Below are positions 56,521-64,000 of a stretch of DNA of 64,000 nt, one piece after another; the stretch's first letter is position 1, and the number at the start of each line of letters is the position of its first letter. The stretch spans positions 806,001 through 870,000 of the forward strand of contig JAFKEQ010000003.1 in NCBI GenBank assembly GCA_017308575.1, given 5' to 3'. The notes beneath the pieces were generated by a model, which worked only from the letters and a program-made list of their open reading frames with translations, was not told the origin of the DNA and ran no database searches. Source of the DNA: Afipia sp. (GTDB lineage: Bacteria; Pseudomonadota; Alphaproteobacteria; Rhizobiales; Xanthobacteraceae). The position numbers and the translations under genes were made by a program.

Positions 56521-57204
56521 TCACCTTGACAAGGCGCCGATCGCGCCCGGCAACTCACGCATATGATTGATGACAAAGTCGGGTTTTAGCTCCGCAATTG
56601 GCACTTCCGTGTAACCGAATGTCACCCCGATGACGGGAATCCCGGCGCGGCGGGCCACCCCGACATCAGGTCCGGCATCGCCGACCATGATCGCGTTGGG
56701 CATGGTGCCGCCGGCCCGCGCGACGGTCTGGCGGAGAATGGCGGGGTCCGGCTTGGAAACGCCGAACGTATCGGCTCCGCAGATGGCGGCGAACCGCTTT
56801 GTCATATCGAGCTTCTCAAGCAGGAGCAGCGACAGACCTTCAAGCTTGTTGGTGCACACGGCGAACCGGAATCCCTTGTTTTCCAGTTCGTCGAGCGCGG
56901 CAAACAATCCCTCGAACGGCTGCGAGGCGTCGGCGATGTGGTCGCGGTAGTAGGTGATGAAATCGCCAGTCAGCCGATCGATGTCCTGCGCGCTCATGGT
57001 GCGGCCATCCAGTTCCAGTCCCCGTTCGATCAGCCTGCGCGCGCCTGCGCCGATCATGGTGCGCGCTGACGCCATTGGAACCAGCGGGAGCCCCTCACGC
57101 TGAAGCACGTAGTTGAGCGCCGCGACCAGATCCGGTGCGGTATCGACGAGCGTGCCGTCGAGATCGAAGACGATAAGCGGCGAGGAGGTCGGGGATGTTA
57201 TCAT
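56521..57204 (-). CDS. gph: Phosphoglycolate phosphatase (HAD family)
   Basis: 227 residues. HAD motifs: VFDLDGTLVDTAPDL (nucleophile Asp, about 12-26), CTNK (motif II, about 117), GVSKPDPAIL with the motif III lysine and VGDAGPDVGVARRAG (motif IV, about 170-185). The cap domain is of Gph type. It removes phosphate from 2-phosphoglycolate; other small sugar phosphates are possible. The gene diverges from rpiA, a carbon-metabolism neighbour that fits. Confidence 0.9.
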   Translation of the reverse strand: MITSPTSSPLIVFDLDGTLVDTAPDLVAALNYVLQREGLPLVPMASARTMIGAGARRLIERGLELDGRTMSAQDIDRLTGDFITYYRDHIADASQPFEGLFAALDELENKGFRFAVCTNKLEGLSLLLLEKLDMTKRFAAICGADTFGVSKPDPAILRQTVARAGGTMPNAIMVGDAGPDVGVARRAGIPVIGVTFGYTEVPIAELKPDFVINHMRELPGAIGALSR

Positions 57205-57361
57205 CCCGGATCGCTAGCTGGCCGGGGTGCATCATGCAAGCATCAAAGTCCGGTCCGATTTGGGGTGTTTTGAGGTCTTTCTGGCGCAAAAGCCGTATCC
57301 ATGCCCGTGGAAACCGCGCTATATGCCTCGCGTTCCGAACTGCGGGCGGTAGAGGACTTTC

Positions 57362-58060
57362 ATGTCGATGGACGATCTGAAGAGGCAGGCGGCGGCGCGC
57401 GCTCTCGAGCAGGTGCAGGACGGCATGAAGCTTGGTCTCGGCACGGGATCGACTGCGAAGCATTTCGTCGAACTGCTCGGCGAGCGTGTCCGGACCGGCC
57501 TGAAGATCATCGGTGTGCCGACATCGGAAGCGACACGCGCTGATGCGGAGCGTTGCGCTGTGCCGCTGACGACGCTCGACCAGATCGACCGGCTCGACCT
57601 CACGGTGGACGGCGCCGACGAAGTCGATCCGAATCTCAACCTCATCAAGGGCGGCGGCGGAGCCCTGCTGCGCGAGAAGATCGTCGCGGCAGCTTCCGAC
57701 CGCATGATCGTGATCGCGGACGAGACCAAATGGGTGCAGACCCTCGGCCGTTTTCCGCTTCCGATTGAGGTCATCCCGTTCGGTCTCGGCGCGACGCGCC
57801 GCGCGATCGAGGCGGCTTTCTCGAAAAATAGCGTGTCCGGACAAATGGATATCCGCAAGGCCAAGGATGGCCATGCTTTTGTCACCGATGGTGGCCACTG
57901 GATCGTGGACGCCCGCCTTGGGCAAATTCCGGATTCGCCGGGACTGGCTGCGGCGTTGAGTTCGATTCCGGGTGTCGTGGAGCACGGCTTGTTTATCGGC
58001 CTGGCCAGCATGGCCGTGCTGGCAGGGTCACAGGGTATTCGCGTTGTCGAGCGGCCTTAA
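57362..58060 (+). CDS. rpiA: Ribose-5-phosphate isomerase A
   Basis: 232 residues, standard length. Interconverts ribose-5-phosphate and ribulose-5-phosphate. Motifs: [16 protein letters not shown] (about 22-37), [32 protein letters not shown] (about 80-99), [11 protein letters not shown] with the catalytic glutamate region, and [16 protein letters not shown]. The ATG at 57362 follows an AG-rich stretch (tagaggac). A DUF2059 gene follows 24 bases later and may be co-transcribed. Confidence 0.96.
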   Translation: MSMDDLKRQAAARALEQVQDGMKLGLGTGSTAKHFVELLGERVRTGLKIIGVPTSEATRADAERCAVPLTTLDQIDRLDLTVDGADEVDPNLNLIKGGGGALLREKIVAAASDRMIVIADETKWVQTLGRFPLPIEVIPFGLGATRRAIEAAFSKNSVSGQMDIRKAKDGHAFVTDGGHWIVDARLGQIPDSPGLAAALSSIPGVVEHGLFIGLASMAVLAGSQGIRVVERP

Positions 58061-58084
58061 GCGCCGTCATGAAGGAGACTTGAG

Positions 58085-58588
58085 ATGAAGAAGCTTTTGA
58101 ACGTGCTGCTCGTGGCGGGTGCTGCGCTCGGCCTGATGCTGGGCAGCGCTATGGCGCAGACGGCGAAACCATCGGCTGCGGCTCTCGGCTATGCCAAGGA
58201 AATTCTCGCGGCCAAGAACGTGAGCATGATCTATCAGGGTGCCGTTCCGGGTCTCGTCCAGCGCACCAAGGACGTGCTGCTGCAGTCCAACCTGAACTAT
58301 CAGAAGGATCTTGAGGAAGTCTCTGTCATTGTCGCGAAGGAATTTGCCGGCCGTGAAAAGGAAATCGGCGAGGAGATGGCCCGCATTTATGCAACCGCCT
58401 TCACCGAAGCAGAGCTGAAGGATCTCGCGACCTTCTACAAGTCGCCGCTCGGAGCGAAGGTCATCGCGCAGGAGCCGGTGGCATTCAATCGGGCGCGTCA
58501 ATATATGGACCAGTGGGCGCAGAAGTTTGCCGAAGAAATCAACGGCAAATTCCGCGCCGAGATGAAGAAGCGCGGCAAAGAGATTTGA
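58085..58588 (+). CDS. DUF2059 exported protein
   Basis: 167 residues. A signal peptide (MKKLLNVLLVAGAALGLMLG, cleavage after AMAQ) and a helical domain with YATAFTEAELKDLATFYKSP and LGAKVI are the DUF2059 hallmarks. Probably periplasmic; function not established. It has an excellent ribosome site (AAGGAG) and lies between rpiA and gor. Confidence 0.9.
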   Translation: MKKLLNVLLVAGAALGLMLGSAMAQTAKPSAAALGYAKEILAAKNVSMIYQGAVPGLVQRTKDVLLQSNLNYQKDLEEVSVIVAKEFAGREKEIGEEMARIYATAFTEAELKDLATFYKSPLGAKVIAQEPVAFNRARQYMDQWAQKFAEEINGKFRAEMKKRGKEI

Positions 58589-58606
58589 TCGCCGCAGGGT
58601 AGTCAG

Positions 58607-59992
58607 ATGGCCGATATTGACGTTGATCTGTTTGTGATTGGCGGAGGTTCGGGCGGCGTGCGCGCGGCCCGGATCGCCGCCGGTTATGGCGCCAACGTCA
58701 TGGTCGCCGAGGAATACCGGATGGGCGGCACCTGCGTGATCCGCGGGTGCGTGCCCAAGAAACTAATGGTCTACGCATCCCATGTTCGTCGTGAACTGGA
58801 CGATGCCGCCGGCTTTGGCTGGACCATTCCGGAAGCGACCTTCGATTGGGCGACGCTGATCGCCAACAAGGACAAGGAAATCGCCCGGCTCGAGGCGGCC
58901 TACACCTTCAATGTCGAGAAGTCCGGTGCGCGGATCGTCAAGACGCGCGCCGTATTCGAGGACGCGAACACACTGCGGCTCGGTACCGGCGAGCGCGTCA
59001 ACGCAAAGCACGTGCTGATCGCGACCGGCGGCACGCCCAATCACGGCGATCCGTTTCCCGGCATCGAGCATGTGATTTCCTCGAACGAGGTCTTTCATCT
59101 TCGCGAACTGCCCAAGCGCATCGTCATTCAGGGCGGCGGCTATATCGCGCTCGAATTCGCCTGCATCTTCGCCGGTCTCGGCTCGGACGTGACCGTGATC
59201 TATCGCGGCGACAACATCCTGCGCGGCTTCGATGAAGACGTGCGGCGGCATGTGCGCAAGGAGATGGAGAAATCAGGCATCACCGTGCTGACCGGCTGCA
59301 TCGTCACCAAGATCGACAAGCATGGCGAGACGTTCACCACGCATCTGTCGAGTGGGGCGAGCATCGCGTCGGATCAGGTGATGTTCGCCGTAGGGCGCCA
59401 CCCCAACGTCAAGGGACTTGGACTTGAAAAGGCAGGCGTGGCGATCAATCCGGTGAACGGCGGCATCGCCGTCGACGGCTTTTCCCAGACCAACGTTCCG
59501 CACATCTATGCGGTGGGCGATATCACCCATCGCATCAACCTGACGCCCGTCGCCATTCGCGAGGGGCATGCCTTTGCGGACAGCGTGTTCGGCAAGCGTC
59601 CGACGCGCGTCGACCACGACGATATTCCGACGGCGGTGTTCACCCAGCCCGAGGTTGGTACGGTCGGTCTGACCGAGGCGCAGGCGCTGGCGCGATATAC
59701 CCACGTCGATATCTACAAGACCGATTTCCGCTCGCTGAAGGCTACGGTGTCCGGCAGCGAGTCCCGGATCATGATGAAATTGGTGGTCGATGCCTCCACT
59801 GATCGCGTCCTCGGGTGCCATATCGTCGGACCGGAGGCGGGTGAGCTGATCCAGATCGTCGGCATTGCCGTGAAGATGAAGGCCACCAAGGCCGACTTCG
59901 ATGCCACCATGGCCGTGCATCCGACCGGTGCCGAAGAGCTGGTGACCATGCGCGCGCCGACGGCGCGTCACGTCCGGCAGGCCGCGGAATAG
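58607..59992 (+). CDS. gor: Glutathione-disulfide reductase
   Basis: 461 residues. FAD-binding GGGSGGVRAARIAAGYGA near 12-29; the redox-active pair in GGTCVIRGCVPKKL at about 45-58 (CVIRGC in place of the commoner CVNVGC, normal for alphaproteobacterial enzymes); NADPH-binding GGGYIALEFACIFAGLG near 178-194; IYAVGDITHRINLTPVA; and the C-terminal HPTGAEELVTMRAPT with the active-site His-Glu pair. It regenerates reduced glutathione in the cytoplasm. Close to rpiA/DUF2059, 18 bases after the latter. Confidence 0.95.
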   Translation: MADIDVDLFVIGGGSGGVRAARIAAGYGANVMVAEEYRMGGTCVIRGCVPKKLMVYASHVRRELDDAAGFGWTIPEATFDWATLIANKDKEIARLEAAYTFNVEKSGARIVKTRAVFEDANTLRLGTGERVNAKHVLIATGGTPNHGDPFPGIEHVISSNEVFHLRELPKRIVIQGGGYIALEFACIFAGLGSDVTVIYRGDNILRGFDEDVRRHVRKEMEKSGITVLTGCIVTKIDKHGETFTTHLSSGASIASDQVMFAVGRHPNVKGLGLEKAGVAINPVNGGIAVDGFSQTNVPHIYAVGDITHRINLTPVAIREGHAFADSVFGKRPTRVDHDDIPTAVFTQPEVGTVGLTEAQALARYTHVDIYKTDFRSLKATVSGSESRIMMKLVVDASTDRVLGCHIVGPEAGELIQIVGIAVKMKATKADFDATMAVHPTGAEELVTMRAPTARHVRQAAE

Positions 59993-60172
59993 GGCTGGCC
60001 TGCGTCGGAAGTCGCTTGCGGCGCTTATCCCACGATAAATGCTGGCCAGAACAGCTCCGGGGCCTTGGCCGGGCCGCGCAAGCCCCTGATCTGGCAGACC
60101 GATTTGCAACTGGCAAGATCGGGACCACCTGTGTATAACCCGGCGCATTCTATTTCCTGAGGAGTTTCAGTC

Positions 60173-61561
60173 ATGTCCGAGCGGTGGACGCCCGACAGCT
60201 GGCGCAAGAAGCCAGTTCTGCAAGTGCCCGAATATCCCGATGCGAAAGCGTTGGCCGATGTCGAGGCGCAGCTTGCGACGTTTCCGCCGCTGGTTTTTGC
60301 AGGTGAGGCGCGGAACCTGAAGAAGCAGCTTGCGCGCGTTGCCGCAGGCGAGGCCTTCCTGCTTCAGGGTGGCGATTGTGCCGAGAGCTTCGCCGAGCAT
60401 GGCGCCAACAACATCCGCGATTTCTTCCGCGTGCTGCTGCAGATGGCGGTGGTGCTGACCTATGCCGGCGCGCTGCCGGTGGTGAAGGTCGGCCGCATCG
60501 CGGGCCAGTTCGCCAAGCCGCGCTCCTCGCCGGTCGAGAAGGTCAACGGCGTCGAACTGCCGAGCTATCGCGGCGACATCGTCAACGACATCGCGTTCAC
60601 CGCGGAAGCGCGCACGCCCGATCCGCAGCGCCAGATGATGGCCTATCGCCAGTCGGCGGCGACGCTCAACCTGTTGCGCGCATTCGCGACCGGCGGCTTC
60701 GCCAATCTCGGCAGCGTGCATCAGTGGATGCTCGGCTTCCTGAAGGATTCGCCGCAGTCGCGCCGTTACAAGGAACTGGCTGATCGCATTTCCGAAGCGC
60801 TCAACTTCATGCGTGCTTGCGGCCTTGATCTCGAGAGCCATCCGGAACTGCGGGCGACCGACTTCTACACCAGCCACGAGGCGCTGCTGCTCGGCTACGA
60901 GCAGGCGCTGACCCGCGTCGATTCCACGACGGGCGACTGGTACGCGACCTCCGGCCACATGATCTGGATCGGCGACCGCACCCGGCAGCTCGACCATGGC
61001 CATGTCGAATACTTCCGCGGCATCAAGAATCCGATCGGCCTGAAGTGCGGTCCGTCGCTAAAGCCGGACGAACTGATCAAACTGATCGACATTCTCAATC
61101 CGGACAACGAGCCTGGCCGTCTGACGCTGATCAATCGCTTCGGGGCGGACAAGGTCGGCGATCATCTGCCGGGCTTCATTCGCGCTGTGCAGCGTGAAGG
61201 CAAGGTCGTGGTCTGGTCGTGCGATCCGATGCACGGCAACACCATCACGTCCACGAGCGGCTACAAGACCCGGCCGTTCGACCGCGTGTTGTCAGAAGTG
61301 AAGTCGTTCTTCCAGGTTCATGCGGCGGAAGGCACCCACGCGGGCGGCGTCCATCTCGAGATGACCGGGCAGGACGTCACCGAGTGCATCGGGGGTGCAC
61401 GTGCGATCACCGACGAGGACCTCAACGACCGCTATCACACGGTCTGCGACCCGCGTTTGAACGCCGAGCAGTCCATCGACATGGCTTTCCTGATCGCGGA
61501 ACTGCTCAAGCAGGATCGCTCCGACAAGGTGAAACCGATCCCGGCAGTCGCGGGCTTCTGA
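60173..61561 (+). CDS. Class II 3-deoxy-7-phosphoheptulonate (DAHP) synthase
   Basis: 462 residues, the size of plant-type (class II) DAHP synthases. It condenses phosphoenolpyruvate and erythrose-4-phosphate in the first step of the shikimate pathway. Motifs: [15 protein letters not shown] (about 62-76, metal-binding cysteine), [17 protein letters not shown] (PEP-binding), [35 protein letters not shown] and [19 protein letters not shown] ribosome site precedes the ATG. Its last base is the first base of dgkA. Confidence 0.95.
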   Translation: MSERWTPDSWRKKPVLQVPEYPDAKALADVEAQLATFPPLVFAGEARNLKKQLARVAAGEAFLLQGGDCAESFAEHGANNIRDFFRVLLQMAVVLTYAGALPVVKVGRIAGQFAKPRSSPVEKVNGVELPSYRGDIVNDIAFTAEARTPDPQRQMMAYRQSAATLNLLRAFATGGFANLGSVHQWMLGFLKDSPQSRRYKELADRISEALNFMRACGLDLESHPELRATDFYTSHEALLLGYEQALTRVDSTTGDWYATSGHMIWIGDRTRQLDHGHVEYFRGIKNPIGLKCGPSLKPDELIKLIDILNPDNEPGRLTLINRFGADKVGDHLPGFIRAVQREGKVVVWSCDPMHGNTITSTSGYKTRPFDRVLSEVKSFFQVHAAEGTHAGGVHLEMTGQDVTECIGGARAITDEDLNDRYHTVCDPRLNAEQSIDMAFLIAELLKQDRSDKVKPIPAVAGF

Positions 61562-61929
61562 TGATCCGCAAAGTGCTGTCGCGCATGTGGAGCGCGACCA
61601 TCAACAGTCGGAACGGATTGCTCTTTGCTTTCCGTTCCGAACAGGCCTTCCGTGAGGAGGTCGTGGCCCTTGTTCTGGCCGTGCCACTCGCTTTCCTGGT
61701 CGGGGTCTCGCCGGAGCGCAAGCTTCAACTGATCTTCACCGTGCTCTTGCTGATGGTAGTCGAGCTTCTGAACACTGCCATCGAGAAACTGGCCGACCGA
61801 CTGACCACCGATCACGATCCGCAGATCGGGCGCGTCAAGGACATGGGGTCCGCCGCGGTCGGTATCACGCTTATCATCGCGGGGTTGACGTGGCTGTTTG
61901 CGATCGCCGAGCGCATGGGCCTCATCTGA
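61561..61929 (+). CDS. dgkA: Diacylglycerol kinase DgkA-type membrane protein
   Basis: 122 residues, typical. Amphipathic N-terminal helix with SRNGLLFAFRSEQAFREE (about 17-34), then three membrane segments; the central one ends in VVELLNTAIEKLADRLTTDH (about 67-86), the catalytic family signature with Glu and Asn. It phosphorylates diacylglycerol, or undecaprenol in some members, at the inner membrane. The one-base overlap with the DAHP synthase stop indicates co-translation. Confidence 0.93.
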   Translation: MIRKVLSRMWSATINSRNGLLFAFRSEQAFREEVVALVLAVPLAFLVGVSPERKLQLIFTVLLLMVVELLNTAIEKLADRLTTDHDPQIGRVKDMGSAAVGITLIIAGLTWLFAIAERMGLI

Positions 61930-61985
61930 TTTGTCATCATTCTGAGCAATTGCGGGTGGCGCGCCTCACGCGCTAGAAATAGCCC

Positions 61986-63740
61986 ATGGCCGACAGCAAA
62001 CATCTCACGATCACCCTCGCGCAGCTCAATCCCGTTGTCGGCGATGTGGCCGGCAATGCCGCCAAGGCACGCGCGGCGCGGGCGCAGGCCAAGGCCGACG
62101 GCGCCGATCTCCTGGTGCTGTCCGAACTTTTCATTGCCGGCTATCCGCCTGAGGATCTCGTGCTCAAGCCGGCGTTTCAAGCCGCATGCCGTGCCGAGAT
62201 CGAGGCGCTGGCGCGCGAAACCGCCGACGGCGGTCCTGCGGTTCTGATCGGCACGCCATGGGTGGACGAGGGCCGGCTTTACAACGCCTGTGCGCTGCTG
62301 GATGGCGGCCGCATCGCGGCGCTGCGCTTCAAGGTCAATCTTCCGAACTACGGCGTGTTCGATGAAAAGCGCGTATTCGCGCGCGGGCCGGTCTCCGGAC
62401 CGATCACCATTCGCGGCGTGCGTGTCGGAATTCCCATCTGTGAAGATACATGGATAGAAGAATCCACCGAATACGAAAATGTCGTCGAATGTCTCGCCGA
62501 AACCGGCGCCGAAATCCTGATCGTGCCGAACGGCTCGCCTTATACGCGCGAGAAGAACGACATGCGTCTGTCGGTCTCGGTGGCGCGTGTCGCGGAAAGC
62601 GGCCTGCCGCTGATCTATCTCAATCAGGTCGGCGGGCAGGATGAACTGGTGTTTGACGGCTCGTCCTTTGCGCTGAATGCGGACCGCTCGCTGGCGCTTC
62701 AGTTGCCGGGCTTTGTCGAGAACATCACCACGGTGCGCTGGACCAAAGGCGAGGGCGGCTGGAGTTGCAAGGGCCCGGTCGCGCCGGTGCTCGACGGCGA
62801 CAAGGGTAACTACGCCGCCTGCGTACTGGGCCTGCGCGACTACGTCGGCAAGACCGGATTTCCCGGCGTGCTGCTGGGCGTTTCTGGCGGTATCGACTCG
62901 GCGTTGTGCGCGGCGATTGCCGTCGATGCGCTCGGCGCCGACAAGGTGCGCGGCATCATGCTGCCGTTCCGCTTTACCGCGCAGGAGTCGCTCGACGATG
63001 CGGCCAAGCTGGCGAAGGCGCTTGGCATTCAGTACGACGTGCTGCCGATCGCGCAGGCCGTGCAGGGCTTCGAGGACATTCTCAAGCCGGTGTTCGCGGG
63101 GCGCGAGCGAGACGTCACCGAGGAAAACCTGCAGGCCCGCACGCGCGGCGTCCTGCTGATGGCGGTGTCCAACAAGTTCGGTTCGATGCTGGTGACGACC
63201 GGCAACAAGTCCGAAATGTCGGTTGGTTACGCCACGCTCTACGGCGACATGAATGGCGGTTTCAATCCGATCAAGGACATCTACAAGACCGAGGTGTTTC
63301 GGCTGTCGACCCTGCGCAATTCATGGAAGCCGGATGGCGCGCTTGGTCCGTCGGGCGAGGTCATTCCGCCGAACATCATCACGCGTCCGCCGACGGCGGA
63401 ATTGCGCGAGAACCAGACCGATCAGGATTCGCTGCCGCCCTACGATGTGCTGGACGCGATCCTTGAGCGGCTGGTGGAGCGCGAGAATTCTGTCGCCTCC
63501 ATCGTCTCTGAAGGTTTCGATTCCGACACCGTGGCGCGCATCGCACGCCTGCTCAACATCGCGGAGTACAAGCGCCGTCAGGCCGCGCCGGGTGTGAAGG
63601 TGACGCGCAAGAATTTCGGCCGCGATCGGCGCTATCCGATCGTCAACAAATTCCGGGACACCGGCAAGGCGCTGCCCGAGCCGGATCATGCGCTGGTGAC
63701 GCGATCCGGCCGCGGCTCGGCGGAAGCTTTCGAGGGTTGA
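61986..63740 (+). CDS. nadE: NAD synthetase, glutamine-dependent
   Basis: 584 residues, with a nitrilase-like glutaminase domain (about 5-260) and an ammonia-dependent synthetase domain. In the first, the catalytic triad is visible as SELFIAGYPPEDL, FKVNLPNYGVFDEKR and IPICEDTW with the cysteine. In the second, the PP-loop ATP site is LGVSGGIDSALCAAIAVDAL (about 297-316), followed by NKSEMSVGYATLYGDMNGGF. It makes NAD from deamido-NAD in the last step of NAD synthesis. A weak ribosome site precedes the ATG. Confidence 0.95.
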   Translation: MADSKHLTITLAQLNPVVGDVAGNAAKARAARAQAKADGADLLVLSELFIAGYPPEDLVLKPAFQAACRAEIEALARETADGGPAVLIGTPWVDEGRLYNACALLDGGRIAALRFKVNLPNYGVFDEKRVFARGPVSGPITIRGVRVGIPICEDTWIEESTEYENVVECLAETGAEILIVPNGSPYTREKNDMRLSVSVARVAESGLPLIYLNQVGGQDELVFDGSSFALNADRSLALQLPGFVENITTVRWTKGEGGWSCKGPVAPVLDGDKGNYAACVLGLRDYVGKTGFPGVLLGVSGGIDSALCAAIAVDALGADKVRGIMLPFRFTAQESLDDAAKLAKALGIQYDVLPIAQAVQGFEDILKPVFAGRERDVTEENLQARTRGVLLMAVSNKFGSMLVTTGNKSEMSVGYATLYGDMNGGFNPIKDIYKTEVFRLSTLRNSWKPDGALGPSGEVIPPNIITRPPTAELRENQTDQDSLPPYDVLDAILERLVERENSVASIVSEGFDSDTVARIARLLNIAEYKRRQAAPGVKVTRKNFGRDRRYPIVNKFRDTGKALPEPDHALVTRSGRGSAEAFEG

Positions 63741-63742
63741 GT

Positions 63743-64000
63743 TTATCTCGCAGGAATGAACGTCGGCCCGACCGAGCGGATCGGCTTGTTGTCACCGGCC
63801 GCAGGCGCAGATCCAGCGGGAGGCGTCCCGGTTGGCAGCGGCTGGGCATTGGCGGGCGTCGCGACGCTGCCTGCTTTCTTTTGCGCCGGTGCAGGGCCCC
63901 GCGGCTGCGACATACGCTTGGAGCTTTCGTCGGTGACGATGATGTCACCCTGTTGTGCGGCAGCGGCCTTGTCGTCGATGTTCTTCAGTGCGTCGGACCA
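63743..64000 (-). CDS. Partial hypothetical protein, C-terminal end only
   Basis: An open frame of 86 codons enters from the right edge and stops three bases after nadE. The visible part begins WSDALKNIDDKAAAAQQGDI, continues IVTDESSKRMSQPRGPAPAQ and ends with a Pro/Ala-rich stretch and RSVGPTFIPAR. It is convergent with nadE. No family recognised from this fragment. Confidence 0.65.
   Translation of the reverse strand, partial: WSDALKNIDDKAAAAQQGDIIVTDESSKRMSQPRGPAPAQKKAGSVATPANAQPLPTGTPPAGSAPAAGDNKPIRSVGPTFIPAR

Overview
The window looks like a GC-rich alphaproteobacterial chromosome of the Bradyrhizobium/Afipia/Rhodopseudomonas group. This is inferred from the gene content and protein style of the right-hand third: a glutathione reductase with a CVIRGC redox motif, class II DAHP synthase, a TIGR02281-type aspartic protease, paired Tat-exported TRAP binding proteins and MoaA. 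It splits at about 43.3 kb into an accessory island on the left and conserved chromosome on the right. The boundary is a tyrosine recombinase with an AlpA-like excisionase, set head to head with the 5' end of dusA, a known integrase target. The other end of the island lies left of base 1.

Island layout. 1-4.6 kb (minus strand): a caspase-like protease fused to a formylglycine-generating-enzyme-like domain (runs off the left edge), an unknown protein, a membrane protein, a RelA/SpoT-type HD protein and a TPR protein. 4.9-7.1 kb (plus): an M23 peptidase, a small membrane protein, a NADAR-family N-glycosidase and a secreted protein in overlapping order. 7.4-18.2 kb: a LysR regulator and a full Trb-type conjugation apparatus (trbB, C, D, E, J, K-like, L, F, G, I, then DUF2274). 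No relaxase or traG is visible, so those functions must lie outside if the element still moves. 18.3-20.6 kb: a frameshifted GreA/GreB-like gene and a hipBA toxin-antitoxin pair.

20.9-40.8 kb is a run of immunity or conflict modules. (i) A caspase-Ski2-like helicase fusion, a 57-residue protein and an SMC/Rad50-like ATPase, with a DUF2158 protein before them and an unknown protein after. (ii) An XRE regulator, a ThsB-like TIR protein, a double-TIR protein, a SLOG-fold protein and a last TIR gene split by an IS3-family element; removing the IS and one copy of its TTC target duplication restores the frame exactly. (iii) A large membrane patatin-like phospholipase facing a five-gene operon: ThsB-like TIR, Nmad2-like protein, thymidylate synthase fused to an Nmad1 (DUF1599) domain, TylF-like methyltransferase and a protein like the helical domain of 5-hmdU DNA kinases / thymine pyrophosphorylases. 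This last operon reads as a nucleotide or DNA-base hypermodification pathway guarded by, or feeding, a TIR effector. It is the most interesting system in the window.

From 43.4 kb on the content is housekeeping: dusA, aspartic protease, DUF1289, sensor kinase, an NAD-dependent dehydrogenase, mrp, two near-identical TRAP binding proteins facing dctM/dctQ, moaA, a lipoprotein, gph, rpiA, DUF2059, gor, class II aroG, dgkA, nadE and a partial gene at the edge. Upstream of mrp sit two long palindromes of one repeat family in inverted tandem. No rRNA, tRNA or CRISPR array was recognised. All functional calls come from reading motifs by eye; no database search was run.
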